Origin: Sphingomonas lutea
GTDB taxonomy: Bacteria > Pseudomonadota > Alphaproteobacteria > Sphingomonadales > Sphingomonadaceae
Assembly (NCBI RefSeq): GCF_014396785.1
Contig: NZ_CP060718.1
Span: 640,501-704,500, forward strand
DNA length: 64,000 bases
Reading direction: 5' to 3'
Part shown: in pieces, positions 8,435 to 17,199 of the stretch
Layout of the letters: each line of letters starts with the position of its first letter
Numbering within the stretch: position 1 is the stretch's first letter
Translations under genes and position numbers: made by a program
The notes under the pieces: model-generated
The model's database searches: none
What the model was told of the DNA's origin: nothing
What the model saw: the letters and a program-made list of their open reading frames with translations, nothing else

Positions 8435-9566
8435 CCTTTTCGCAGAATTGACTTTGGCCGCACCGCGTCGAAACCTCGGCAGCGATGGTTCGGTTGGGGC
8501 ATGGAGCACGGCGTTGTTCGTGCTGGCGCTGCAGGCACTGGCCCTGGCGCTGGTGCTTTGGTTTTCGAACGGCAACCGGCAGGCGAACCGCCTGCTCGCC
8601 GCGCTAATGATCGTGATCGCCGGTCTCCTGACCCCCTTCATCCTCGGATATGCGGGGGCGTATGACGCCTGGCCCCGGCTGACCTTCGCGCCATTTTCGA
8701 TACCATTGGCAGTCGGGCCCTTGCTCTATGCGCACGTCCAGGCGCTGGCGAGCGGCCGGCGGATCGCCTGGTGGCACTGGATCGCGCCGGCGGTGCAATT
8801 CGGTTGGCAAGCGGTGTTGTTCCCGCTGCCCACCGCTATGAAATTCCGCATCGACGCGGCGGTGATCGAGCCATTCCTTAGCCCGGTGAGCAGCGTGGCG
8901 GTGCTCGCGTCGATGGCGGCGTACGGCGTCGCGTGCTGGCGCGCGTTGCAGCGGTACGAACGATGGTTGGCGGAGCGCCGACGGCAGTTGCGTCCGGCGC
9001 GGCGGATCCGCTGGCTGACGTTCGCGCTGGTGCCACTGGTCGCCGCGCGCGCGGGGTACAGCCTGTTCGAAGCGCTGGTTCGGCCGATCAATTATTTCGA
9101 CCTGTTCGGCTATTACATCCTGCTCGGCCTGGTCGGATTGTGGCTCGGGCTCGAAGGGTGGCGGCAGGCGGAGGCGCCTGCGCCTGCTGCCGAGGATGAA
9201 GACGCGCGCCGCAGCGACCAGGGCGCGGCATGGATCGAACGTTTGCGCGCACAAGGTTGGTGGCGCGACGCCGATTTGTCCCTGGCCGATTTGGCGCGAG
9301 AGCTGGGCACGAATGCCGCGAGCCTGTCGCGGGCGCTTGCGCCGCACGGCGGCTTTGCCGCGGTGCTGGGCGGGATACGCAGCGAAGCAGCAGCGGCGCG
9401 GATCGCGGCCGGCCAGGGCGACGACCTGCTGCGGCTGGCGATGGATTGCGGGTTCGGAAGCAAGGCAAGCTTCAACCGCGCGTTCCGCGCGCGCTTCGGG
9501 ACCAGCCCAAGCGCCTTCCGCGCAGACGGCGCAAAACCGACGGAAGGCGAGATGTTGGCGCGTTGA
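8412..9566 (+). CDS. membrane-anchored AraC-family transcriptional regulator
   Basis: The product is about 384 residues. The N-terminal two thirds hold about six or seven hydrophobic segments (for example TALFVLALQALALALVLWF and YILLGLVGLWLGLEGW). The C-terminal ~100 residues form an AraC helix-turn-helix pair: DLSLADLARELGTNAASLSR and LAMDCGFGSKASFNRAFRAR. Such proteins are thought to sense signals at the inner membrane and regulate nearby genes. The start is uncertain: I use the ATG at 8412, which overlaps the cupin gene by 23 bases. Confidence 0.8.
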   Translation: MIRGGSASLFAELTLAAPRRNLGSDGSVGAWSTALFVLALQALALALVLWFSNGNRQANRLLAALMIVIAGLLTPFILGYAGAYDAWPRLTFAPFSIPLAVGPLLYAHVQALASGRRIAWWHWIAPAVQFGWQAVLFPLPTAMKFRIDAAVIEPFLSPVSSVAVLASMAAYGVACWRALQRYERWLAERRRQLRPARRIRWLTFALVPLVAARAGYSLFEALVRPINYFDLFGYYILLGLVGLWLGLEGWRQAEAPAPAAEDEDARRSDQGAAWIERLRAQGWWRDADLSLADLARELGTNAASLSRALAPHGGFAAVLGGIRSEAAAARIAAGQGDDLLRLAMDCGFGSKASFNRAFRARFGTSPSAFRADGAKPTEGEMLAR

Positions 9567-9624
9567 GGCGCCCGCCGCGCTGCTCGCGGGAGAATGTCGG
9601 CCTCCCTCATCCTTGGAGCCGACC

Positions 9625-11100
9625 ATGTTCGCAATCGACCGCCGCTCATTCCTCGGCGCCAGCCTCGCCGCCGGCGTTTCCACCGCGCTCCCAGCGCAAG
9701 CCACCGCAACGGCCGTGCTGTCACCCAAGGCCATGCGCGACGATCTTGCCGTCTTGGGCGAAGTTTATGCGGCGCTCCACCCGGGCCTCGACCGCTACCT
9801 CGGCCGACGTGCGTTTGCGGCGCGCATCGAGGCCTTGCGCGATTGGGCCGCGACGGAACGGTCGCCGCAGGCATTCTTTGTCGCGCTCGGCCGCCTGACC
9901 GCCGCAGTTCGTTGCGGCCACAGCTACCCCAATCCGGTGAACCAGCCCGATGCCACTGCCGAGAATCTGCTCAGCGGCCGCAACCGCGTGCCCTTCGCCT
10001 TCCGCTGGATCGATGGCAAGATGGTCCTCACCCGCGTGCTGCGCGACGAACTGCCGCTGCGGCCGGGCATGGTGGTCGAAGCGGTCGACGGGCTGCCCGC
10101 GACCGAATTGCTTCGCCGCCTGATGCCGCTCGGACGGGCCGACGGCAGCAATGACGGCAAGCGGCGCGCGCTGATGGCGGTTGATGGCACCGGCCGCTAC
10201 GGCGCGTTCGACGTCTATCGCCCGCTGGTTAGTGCCGCGCGCGCCGACGGCATGGTCGATGTTCGGATGCGCGGCAAAACGATCCGCCTGCCCGCCATGA
10301 CCGAGGAAGAGCGGCAGGCGCTTGGTAAAGGGGGCCAGGCCGACGATGGCGGATGGGAATTCGCGATTGGGACCGACGGCGTCGGGCTACTGCGGATGCC
10401 CAATTGGGCGCTGTACAACAGCAAGTGGGACTGGCGCGGATTCATCGACCGCAGTGTCGACCAGTTGATCGAGCAGCGGGCGCGGGGCCTGATCGTCGAT
10501 CTGCGCGAGAATGAAGGCGGTCTCGATTGCGGCGATGTGTTGCTGGAGCGGTTAATCGCCAAGCCGGTCCCGGCGCCCACCTATCGCCGTTACGTCCGCT
10601 ATCGCGCGGTTCCCGCGGCGCTTCGATCGCACCTCGACACTTGGGACAAAAGCTTCTTCGATTGGAGTGACAAGGCCAGTGACGACGGGCGGCGACCGGG
10701 CCTGTTGCGGCTAGTACGCGAGGCCGACGATGAACCGGGGGCACCGCTTCGCCCGCGCGGACCGCGCTACGCCGGTCCGGCCGCTGTGCTGATTTCGCCG
10801 ACCTGCTCCTCGGCCACCTTCGGCTTTGCGCAGCTGATCAAGGGCAGCGGGGTGGCAACGCTTGTTGGCGAGACCAGCGGCGGCAATCAGCGCGGCATCA
10901 ACGGCGGCGCCTACTTTTTCGTCCAGCTGAAGGAAACGGGAATGGAGGTCGATTTGCCGCTGATCGGCTATTTCCCCGACCGCCCGCAACCCGATGCCGG
11001 GATCGCACCTGATATATTCGTACGCACGACGGTTGCGGATGTCGTGGCAGGCCGTGACCGTGGCATGGACACGGCACGGCGCTGGGTGCGATCGGCCTAG
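9625..11100 (+). CDS. S41-family peptidase with twin-arginine signal
   Basis: The product is 491 residues. It begins MFAIDRRSFLGASLAAG, a Tat-type leader, and contains the S41 (C-terminal processing / tricorn-like) core: LIVDLRENEGG, the nucleophile segment ISPTCSSATFGFAQ and LVGETSGGNQRG. A PDZ domain is not obvious. The likely role is periplasmic peptide or protein cleavage. It follows the AraC gene by 58 bases. Its TAG stop shares the CTAG tetranucleotide with the stop of the convergent small gene downstream. Confidence 0.82.
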   Translation: MFAIDRRSFLGASLAAGVSTALPAQATATAVLSPKAMRDDLAVLGEVYAALHPGLDRYLGRRAFAARIEALRDWAATERSPQAFFVALGRLTAAVRCGHSYPNPVNQPDATAENLLSGRNRVPFAFRWIDGKMVLTRVLRDELPLRPGMVVEAVDGLPATELLRRLMPLGRADGSNDGKRRALMAVDGTGRYGAFDVYRPLVSAARADGMVDVRMRGKTIRLPAMTEEERQALGKGGQADDGGWEFAIGTDGVGLLRMPNWALYNSKWDWRGFIDRSVDQLIEQRARGLIVDLRENEGGLDCGDVLLERLIAKPVPAPTYRRYVRYRAVPAALRSHLDTWDKSFFDWSDKASDDGRRPGLLRLVREADDEPGAPLRPRGPRYAGPAAVLISPTCSSATFGFAQLIKGSGVATLVGETSGGNQRGINGGAYFFVQLKETGMEVDLPLIGYFPDRPQPDAGIAPDIFVRTTVADVVAGRDRGMDTARRWVRSA

Positions 11101-11282
11101 CGAAGTTTGGCGATGGTCAGCCCGTCGGCCTTGGCGCGGTCGCGGGTCGATTCCTCGCTCCGCGTAAGCGCCTTGGCAATGGCGCGCAGCGACATGCCCT
11201 TGGCGGCAAGCTGGTGAAGCTTCTGTATCTCGTCCTGCCGCCACGGTTGACGGTGGCGTTCGAACTTGTCGCCGGTCGCCAT
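11097..11282 (-). CDS. small helix-turn-helix-like protein downstream of nusG
   Basis: This 61-residue basic protein (WRQDEIQKLHQLAAKGMSLR, then AIAKALTRSEESTRDRAKADG) looks like one Myb/homeodomain-like helix-turn-helix. It starts three bases after the nusG stop and is likely translated from the same mRNA. I do not recognise a named family. Its stop overlaps the stop of the convergent protease gene. Confidence 0.65.
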   Translation of the reverse strand: MATGDKFERHRQPWRQDEIQKLHQLAAKGMSLRAIAKALTRSEESTRDRAKADGLTIAKLR

Positions 11283-11285
11283 GCC

Positions 11286-11825
11286 TTACTTGACGCGTTC
11301 GACCTGCTCGAACTCGAGCTCGACCGGCGTTGCGCGGCCGAAGATCGAGACCGAAACCTTGACTCGGCTGCGGTCGAAATCGAGCTCTTCGACCAGGCCG
11401 TTAAAGCTCGCGAACGGGCCGTCGAGCACCTTGACCGAATCGCCGATCTCATAATCGACGTTGATCTTCTGCTTTGGCGCGGCGGCGGCGGAGGCGTCGG
11501 AGCTGTCGAGCATCCGCGCGGCCTGCGAATCGGGGATCGGCTGCGGCTTGCCGTTGGGTCCGAGGAAGCCCGTGACCTTGGGCGTATTCTTGACAAGGTG
11601 GTAAACCTGGTCGTTGAGCTCGAGCTTGGCGAGGACGTAGCCGGGCATAAATTTGCGCTCGGACTGGACCTTCTTGCCGCGCTTGATCTCGGTCACGGTT
11701 TCGGTCGGAACTTCGATCTGGTCGACGAAACCGGTCAGGCCAAGGCGGTTGGCCTCGCTCATGATCTGGTCGCGGACCTTGTTCTCGAACCCGGAATAAG
11801 CGTGGATGATGTACCAGCGGGACAT
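11286..11825 (-). CDS. nusG: transcription termination/antitermination factor NusG
   Basis: The product is 179 residues with the N-terminal NGN domain (WYIIHAYSGFENKVRDQI; RKFMPGYVLAKLELND) and the C-terminal KOW domain (YEIGDSVKVLDGPFASFNG). NusG couples RNA polymerase to Rho and to the ribosome. It lies 24 bases after secE. Confidence 0.97.
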   Translation of the reverse strand: MSRWYIIHAYSGFENKVRDQIMSEANRLGLTGFVDQIEVPTETVTEIKRGKKVQSERKFMPGYVLAKLELNDQVYHLVKNTPKVTGFLGPNGKPQPIPDSQAARMLDSSDASAAAAPKQKINVDYEIGDSVKVLDGPFASFNGLVEELDFDRSRVKVSVSIFGRATPVELEFEQVERVK

Positions 11826-11849
11826 GTCGTTTGTGCCTTGTGCGTTTGC

Positions 11850-12046
11850 CTAGCCGAGGAGGCCGAGGAGGAAGCGGACGATCGTCGCGAAGAACGCATC
11901 GACGCCGAAGAAGAAGATGGCGAGCAGCGTCGTCATGATCAGCACCATGATCGCGGTCGCGATGGTTTCCTTGCGGGTTGGCCAGTGGACCTTCGCGGTC
12001 TCGGCGCGGACCTGACGGATGAATTCGCCGGGGAAGTCTTGGCCAC
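11850..12046 (-). CDS. secE: preprotein translocase subunit SecE, apparent -1 frameshift
   Basis: SecE is the small essential subunit of the SecYEG channel. Starting at GTG (12044-12046, with GGAAGAG nine bases upstream) the frame reads MAKTSP and then leaves the family. One base later the other frame reads GEFIRQVRAETAKVHWPTRK, followed by a membrane segment (TAIMVLIMTTLLAIFFFGVD) and the stop at 11850. The total length is 197, one short of 66 codons. The missing base lies at the CCCCGG junction (plus 12028-12033). The correct frame has no ATG, GTG or TTG start of its own. A true null is implausible for this gene, so a sequence error is most likely. Confidence 0.88.
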
Positions 12047-12065
12047 GTGATTTGCTCTTCCAGAA

Positions 12066-12102
12066 AGTAAAAGGCTCCGCGGACCAGTGCGGCCGGCGGA
12101 GC
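12066..12102 (-). terminator. hairpin between tRNA-Trp and secE, possible terminator or attenuator
   Basis: On the minus strand GCTCCGC pairs with GCGGAGC and is followed by CTTTTACTTTC. The T-run is interrupted, so it is a weak terminator at best. Confidence 0.4.
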
Positions 12103-12156
12103 TGAAGGCGACTTAGCGCTGCCAGCCTGAGTCTTCAAGTGATGGGTCCATGCGCG

Positions 12157-12229
12157 CAGGAGTGGAGGGACTCGAACCCACGGCCCTCGGTTTTGGAGAC
12201 CGATGCTCTACCAACTGAGCTACACTCCT
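12157..12229 (-). tRNA. tRNA-Trp (anticodon CCA)
   Basis: A 73-nt cloverleaf: acceptor AGGAGTG/CACTCCT, D arm GCTCAGTTGGTAGAGC, anticodon arm TCGGTCTCCAAAACCGA with CCA anticodon, T loop TTCGAGT, discriminator G and no encoded CCA end. Its place just upstream of secE-nusG matches the common trnW-secE-nusG order. Confidence 0.96.
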
Positions 12230-12277
12230 AGGAGCGCGCGCTGGGCAGGTAGCCAGAGCCGGGGGATCGCGCAAGGT

Positions 12278-14233
12278 TCAGCGAACGATGGGGAGGCCGA
12301 TCCAGGTGCCGCCCGGACCGAAGAACACGCGCTGGGTGGCACGTTGATAGTCGTCGGATTGGGCAAAGAAGATGTTGGGCACGAAGCTTTGCGGATTGCG
12401 GTCGTACAAGGGAAACCAGCTCGACTGAATCTGGACCATCAGGCGATGGCCAGGCTGCACGACATAGTTCACGGTCGGCAGCGCGAAGCGATAGGTGACG
12501 GGCACACGCGGCGGAATGCGCGTCGGCTGCGCGGGATCGTCGCGAAAGCGGCCGCGCATCACCTCCATCGCAATCGGTAGCTGATAGCCCGCCATGCCCG
12601 GGTTCCTGGGATAGGATGCCGGATAGACGTCGATCAGCTTGACCACCCAGTCGCTGTCGGACCCCGTGGTCGACGCGACGAGATTGGCGAGCGGCGTACC
12701 GGCTAGCTTGAGCGGCGCGGTCAGCGGGGCGCTGGTGTAGGTCAGCACGTCCTGGCGCGCGGAGGCGAAGCGCTGGTCGTCGACCAGCCACAGGCGCCAG
12801 GTCGACCCCGGCGCCCACGGCGACAGGTTGGGGCGCGCGCGATACGGCACGGGGTCGGCGGGATCCGAGACGTAGGAATCGCTGCCCGCGGCGCGTGGCG
12901 CGTCGAAGTCGAGGGCGCGTTCTCCGGCGAGGTGCAGCGGCGTCAGCCCTGTCGGACAGCCGGCGGCGCAGGCCTGCGGCCAGTCGTCGAAGCGGCGCCA
13001 TTGATTGGTCCCAGCTTCGAACGCGGTGACCCGGGCGATGTCGGCGGGTGGGCCGTCCTTCAGATGCTGCTTAAGAAAGGGCAGGAGCAAAGTTTGGCGG
13101 AACCAGCGCGCGGTGTCGCTGCCCCAATGCAACGGACCAAGCGACAGCGCCGGAAACACAACTTGGCCGTGGTGCCAAGGACCCAGGACAAAGCGGGTGC
13201 GGCCGCCATCGACGCGCTTCACCGCGTCGAATAATGCGGGCGTGCCGTAGATATCCTCCTGATCCCACAGGCCGCCGACGAGAAGCATTGGGACGGTCGG
13301 CGGCCGGCGCGCGAACATGCGGTCGAGCGCCTGCGCTTGCCAGTGATGGTCGTAATTGGGGTGACGCGTCAGGCGCCGCCAGAAGGGCAGGCGGTCGACC
13401 CCCATCGCCCGGGCATATTCGGACGCTGAGCCGTAGCGTAGCGCGGTCGCGTAATTGTCCTTGGAGCCGGGAAACCAGCTGTCGTCCGACGTCCGCGCCG
13501 CGGTCTGACTATAGACGTAGGCGACCATTTCCTGCCGGAAGGCGCCGTTGTGGAACCAGTCGTCACCCTTCCACACATCGACCATCGGGTTGATCGGCAC
13601 CGCCGCGCGCAAGGCGGGATGCGGATCGATCAGGCTCATCAGCGCGGTGAAGCCCTCGTAGCTGGCGCCGATCGTTGCAACCTTGCGATTGCTTTCGGGC
13701 ACGTTCTTGACCAGCCAGTCGATGCTGTCCCAAGCGTCGGTGGAATGGTCGACCGGTGTCGGGTTGAGCGGCCCGCGCAAGGGGCGGTTCATGACGTAAT
13801 CGCCCTCCGACCGATGCTTGCCGCGAACATCCTGGATGGCGACGATGAAGCCGGCGCGAACAAGCTCGGCATAAGCCGGCGTCAGGATATTCTCGGGCCA
13901 CGGGCCGACGCCACGCGCGGTCGACTTGGCGGCGGAATAAGGCGTTCGCTCGAGCAGGATCGGCGCATTGGCGGCGTTCCGGGGAAGGATGAGGACGGTG
14001 TAGAGCCTGGCCCCGTCGCGCATCGCGATCGTTGCTTCACGCCGGGCGTATTGCGTCGGCGCGGGCGCGGGCTGGACAATGCGTTGTTGCGGCGGCCGGG
14101 CCGGCGGACGCGGCGACACGCGCGGGATATCGCCGCCCGGCTGGACCGCAGGCTGAAGATTTTCCTGCGCCGGGGCGACCAGCGGCGCCGCGAGCGCGAG
14201 CGCGGCGGTCAACGAAATTTTTCTGAAGATCAT
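12278..14233 (-). CDS. CocE/NonD family hydrolase, secreted
   Basis: The product is 651 residues with a signal peptide (MIFRKISLTAALALAAPLVA) and a proline-rich stretch up to about residue 65. The alpha/beta-hydrolase core has the nucleophile elbow ATIGASYEGFTAL, LLVGGLWDQEDIYG and VLGPWHHGQ. A C-terminal jelly-roll domain of the X-Pro dipeptidyl-peptidase type follows (from about residue 430). Family members hydrolyse N-terminal amides, esters or acyl-proline bonds; the substrate here is not evident. The ATG at 14233 was chosen for the AGGA eight bases upstream. Confidence 0.87.
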   Translation of the reverse strand: MIFRKISLTAALALAAPLVAPAQENLQPAVQPGGDIPRVSPRPPARPPQQRIVQPAPAPTQYARREATIAMRDGARLYTVLILPRNAANAPILLERTPYSAAKSTARGVGPWPENILTPAYAELVRAGFIVAIQDVRGKHRSEGDYVMNRPLRGPLNPTPVDHSTDAWDSIDWLVKNVPESNRKVATIGASYEGFTALMSLIDPHPALRAAVPINPMVDVWKGDDWFHNGAFRQEMVAYVYSQTAARTSDDSWFPGSKDNYATALRYGSASEYARAMGVDRLPFWRRLTRHPNYDHHWQAQALDRMFARRPPTVPMLLVGGLWDQEDIYGTPALFDAVKRVDGGRTRFVLGPWHHGQVVFPALSLGPLHWGSDTARWFRQTLLLPFLKQHLKDGPPADIARVTAFEAGTNQWRRFDDWPQACAAGCPTGLTPLHLAGERALDFDAPRAAGSDSYVSDPADPVPYRARPNLSPWAPGSTWRLWLVDDQRFASARQDVLTYTSAPLTAPLKLAGTPLANLVASTTGSDSDWVVKLIDVYPASYPRNPGMAGYQLPIAMEVMRGRFRDDPAQPTRIPPRVPVTYRFALPTVNYVVQPGHRLMVQIQSSWFPLYDRNPQSFVPNIFFAQSDDYQRATQRVFFGPGGTWIGLPIVR

Positions 14234-14289
14234 GCGATGTCCTGCGCTCGTTCTTCGCACGGTCGCCGCGCGGGCGGCAAGGCAGCTCG

Positions 14290-15309
14290 CTAGCTGCTTG
14301 CGATTGTGCGCTTGCGGGCGCGCAGGGCGATCCCGGCCATAAGGGCGCCAGCCCCAAGGATAGCCGTGGCAACAACGGGCCGCTTCTGCGCCTCAAGGAA
14401 CAAACTGTAGCGCTTCGCAGCGAAATCCTGCGTGCCCTCTTCAAGCCCGTCCTTCTTCGGCACGAAGAGATTGTCACGCATGGCCGGGTCTCCGGCATCC
14501 TCGCGCGACTGCTGCGCACGAACCAGTGCGAATTCCATGACCTTGTCGGTCAAGCGCGGGAAAAGGCGCGCCAGCAGGGATTGGATGAAACCGGTCCCGC
14601 CGACGTAAATCTGGCGCCGCGGGTGCTGTGCGGCGAACAGGATCGCATCAGCCACCAGCCGTGGGTCATACATGACCTGCGGAATGCGCGGCGGGAATTC
14701 CATATGGTTGCGGCCATGCTCGGGGAAGGGGGTGTGGATACCCGTCGGCTTGATCAGAGTGACGGAAATCGGAAGCCCTTCACGCTCAATGTCCATCCGC
14801 AAGCTTTCGGTCATGGCGCGAACCGCAGCCTTGGCTGCGCTGTAGGCCGGCTGCTTGATCGCGGCGCGGTCGGACAGGACCGATCCGACGTTGATGATCG
14901 CCCCGCCTCCGCGTGACCGCAAATGCCGGATGGCGACCAGGCTGCCCTGAAGCATCCCAAAATAGTCGACGTCGAATACGCGTCGCTGTTCGTCGATGCC
15001 AAGCTGCTCGAGCGTGCCGTACGAGGTGACGGCGGCGCAATTCACCCACGTATCGAAGCCGCCGAACGCGCTTACTGCAGCCTCGGCAATCCGTTCCGCC
15101 GAGCCCGGGTCGGCGATGTCGATGGCGCAGACCGCAGCGGCATCGCCAAGCTGCCCGGCAATGGCTTGAAGCGCCGCTTCGTTTCGCGCGACGAGGACCA
15201 CTTGAGCGCCGCGCCGGACGGCTTCGCGCGCAGTGGCGAGGCCGCTACCGCTCGATGCGCCGGTAATGACGAGAACCTGCTGGTCGAGCGGCTTGAGATG
15301 GGAAGACAT
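14290..15309 (-). CDS. short-chain dehydrogenase/reductase with C-terminal membrane segment
   Basis: The product is 339 residues. The NAD(P) motif ITGASSGSG lies at residues 15-23, and the catalytic pair reads YSAAK in the segment IKQPAYSAAKAAVRAM. After the Rossmann fold comes an extension of about 90 residues ending in a hydrophobic segment (VVATAILGAGALMAGIAL) and a basic tail, so it probably sits at the inner membrane. It is downstream of the acyl-AMP ligase on the same strand with about 40 bases between. Confidence 0.85.
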   Translation of the reverse strand: MSSHLKPLDQQVLVITGASSGSGLATAREAVRRGAQVVLVARNEAALQAIAGQLGDAAAVCAIDIADPGSAERIAEAAVSAFGGFDTWVNCAAVTSYGTLEQLGIDEQRRVFDVDYFGMLQGSLVAIRHLRSRGGGAIINVGSVLSDRAAIKQPAYSAAKAAVRAMTESLRMDIEREGLPISVTLIKPTGIHTPFPEHGRNHMEFPPRIPQVMYDPRLVADAILFAAQHPRRQIYVGGTGFIQSLLARLFPRLTDKVMEFALVRAQQSREDAGDPAMRDNLFVPKKDGLEEGTQDFAAKRYSLFLEAQKRPVVATAILGAGALMAGIALRARKRTIASS

Positions 15310-15351
15310 GACGGATGAACGCCGCCGCCCTCCATTGGTTCGACCTGGCGG

Positions 15352-17112
15352 TTAGGCCGCGATGTCGAACGGAACGATTTCGCCTGACAAATAGAGGTTG
15401 CGGGCCTTGGTCCGCGACAGCTTGCCCGAACTGGTGCGCGGCAACGTGCGCGGAGGAATCAGCTCGACCACCGGCGAAATGCCGGTGATGGCGCGGACGC
15501 GCTCGCGGATTTCATCGCGCAACTTGCCGCGCTCCGCATTATCCGACACGCGGCAATGGACGAGGACGGCGGGCGTCTCCTCTCCTGACTGGCCGGTAAT
15601 GGCAAAAGCGGCGATATCGCCGGACTTGAAGCCGGGCAGCTGCTCGACCGCCCATTCGATGTCCTGCGGCCAGTGGTTACGCCCGTTGATGATGATCATG
15701 TCCTTGGCGCGACCGACGATGAAGATATAGCCTTTCGACATGTAGCCCATGTCGCCGGTGTCGAGCCAACCGTCGTCGGACAGACAGGCCGCTGTCGCCT
15801 CCGGATCGCGGAAGTAGCCGGCCATGACGCTCGCGCCGCGAACGAAGATCCGCCCGATCCCGCGGTCCGGCAGGGGTTGGCCGCCTGCATCGCGCACTTC
15901 GACGCTCATGCCCTGGACCGGCTTGCCGCAATTGACGATCGCGCGGAAGCGGCGCGGACGTTCCTCGCCGTCCTCGCCGCGTCCCGACAATTCGGTCTCC
16001 TCAACCAGCTCGAGCCGGATGCCTTCGCCCGGCGGCATCAGGGAAACGGCAAGCGTCGCCTCCGCCAGACCGTAGCTCGGGCAGAAGGCGGAGGCCTGGA
16101 AGCCCGCGTCGGCAAAGGCATCGACGAAGGCCTGCATGACGTCGGGCCGAATCATGTCGGCGCCGTTCCCCGCAATGCGCCAGCGCGACAGGTCGAAGCG
16201 ATCCTCGGCACGGGTCTGCGAGCTCATCCGGCGGGCGCAAATGTCGTAACCGAAGGTGGGCGAATAGCTGACGCTGTTGCCGGGATTGCGCGTGATCATG
16301 TCGAGCCAGGCGAGAGGGCGGCGCGCGAAATCCTCGGTCTTCAGATAATCGGCGGAAATCTGCTGCGACACTGGCGACAAAAGGCAGCCCACCAGGCCCA
16401 TGTCGTGATACCAGGGGAGCCACGACACGCAGCGATCTTCGTCTCGGACCTGAAGTCCGATGCCGTGCGCGCGCAAGTTGTCGAGCAGCGCACGGTGCGT
16501 GACGGCAACACCATGTGGAAAGCGTGTCGATCCGCTGGAATATTGCAGATAAGCAATGTCGTCGGCGCTTGCGCTAGGCAAATCCACTGCGGGCGCGGCT
16601 TGAAGCGAATCCCAAGCTCGGGACTTCACGCCGGCTTTGTCAGCGGCTTCACCGCAAAGGTCGGCAAGTTCGCTCGGGTAGAGGAGGAGCGCCGGGTCAC
16701 TGCTCTTGAGCTGAACCGCGAGCTGGTCGGTGTAGCTGTCACGCCCGCCAAAGCTGGTCGGCAGGGGCAGGGGAACCGGCCATGCGCCGGCATAAACCGC
16801 GCCGAAAAAGCCCGCAGCAAATTCGGCACCGGTCTCGGCAATCAGCGCAAGGCGGTCGCCCGGCTTGATTCCCATGCCGATCAGCCGGTGCGCGAAATCG
16901 CGCGCATCGTCGCGCAACTCAGTGAAGGTGTAGGCGCGCTGGAGCGTGCCGCGTGCGTCGTGGAAATTGAGACCGCGCGCGCCCTTCGCCGCATAGTCCA
17001 GGGCTTCACCCAGCGTATCGAAGTCCGCAATGCGCCGCGGAAGGACGTCGAGCGTCGGAGTCGCGCCGGGCGGCGCAAGTGCGTGGTCGTTGGGATTGAT
17101 GCGATCGAGCAC
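15352..17112 (-). CDS. fatty-acyl-AMP ligase (FadD32-like adenylate-forming enzyme)
   Basis: The product from GTG at 17112 is 586 residues. Adenylation motifs are visible: YLQYSSGSTRFPHGVAVTH, WLPWYHDMGLVG, SYGLAEATLAVS, LDTGDMGYMSKGYIFIVGR and PRTSSGKLSRTKA. The HDMGL motif and the SYSPTFGYDICARR region are typical of FAALs, which activate fatty acids and pass them to an acyl carrier protein instead of CoA. GTG is preferred over an upstream ATG because AAGGA lies six bases before it. Its partner in the cell is unknown; related enzymes serve lipid and polyketide pathways, including bacterial sphingolipid synthesis. Confidence 0.87.
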   Translation of the reverse strand: MLDRINPNDHALAPPGATPTLDVLPRRIADFDTLGEALDYAAKGARGLNFHDARGTLQRAYTFTELRDDARDFAHRLIGMGIKPGDRLALIAETGAEFAAGFFGAVYAGAWPVPLPLPTSFGGRDSYTDQLAVQLKSSDPALLLYPSELADLCGEAADKAGVKSRAWDSLQAAPAVDLPSASADDIAYLQYSSGSTRFPHGVAVTHRALLDNLRAHGIGLQVRDEDRCVSWLPWYHDMGLVGCLLSPVSQQISADYLKTEDFARRPLAWLDMITRNPGNSVSYSPTFGYDICARRMSSQTRAEDRFDLSRWRIAGNGADMIRPDVMQAFVDAFADAGFQASAFCPSYGLAEATLAVSLMPPGEGIRLELVEETELSGRGEDGEERPRRFRAIVNCGKPVQGMSVEVRDAGGQPLPDRGIGRIFVRGASVMAGYFRDPEATAACLSDDGWLDTGDMGYMSKGYIFIVGRAKDMIIINGRNHWPQDIEWAVEQLPGFKSGDIAAFAITGQSGEETPAVLVHCRVSDNAERGKLRDEIRERVRAITGISPVVELIPPRTLPRTSSGKLSRTKARNLYLSGEIVPFDIAA

Positions 17113-17199
17113 GCGGGATCCTTGGCAATTGCACGGGCGGGTGCAAAGCGCGGGCACCCGGTTCCTGATGATCGGTCACTGTGGCAAAAAAGGGGCGCA

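Noticed and set aside
15673..17199. A long plus-strand open frame opposite the acyl-AMP ligase that runs into recX
   Set aside because: Only the part from 17200 has family motifs and a ribosome site; the upstream part is the complement of the ligase gene.
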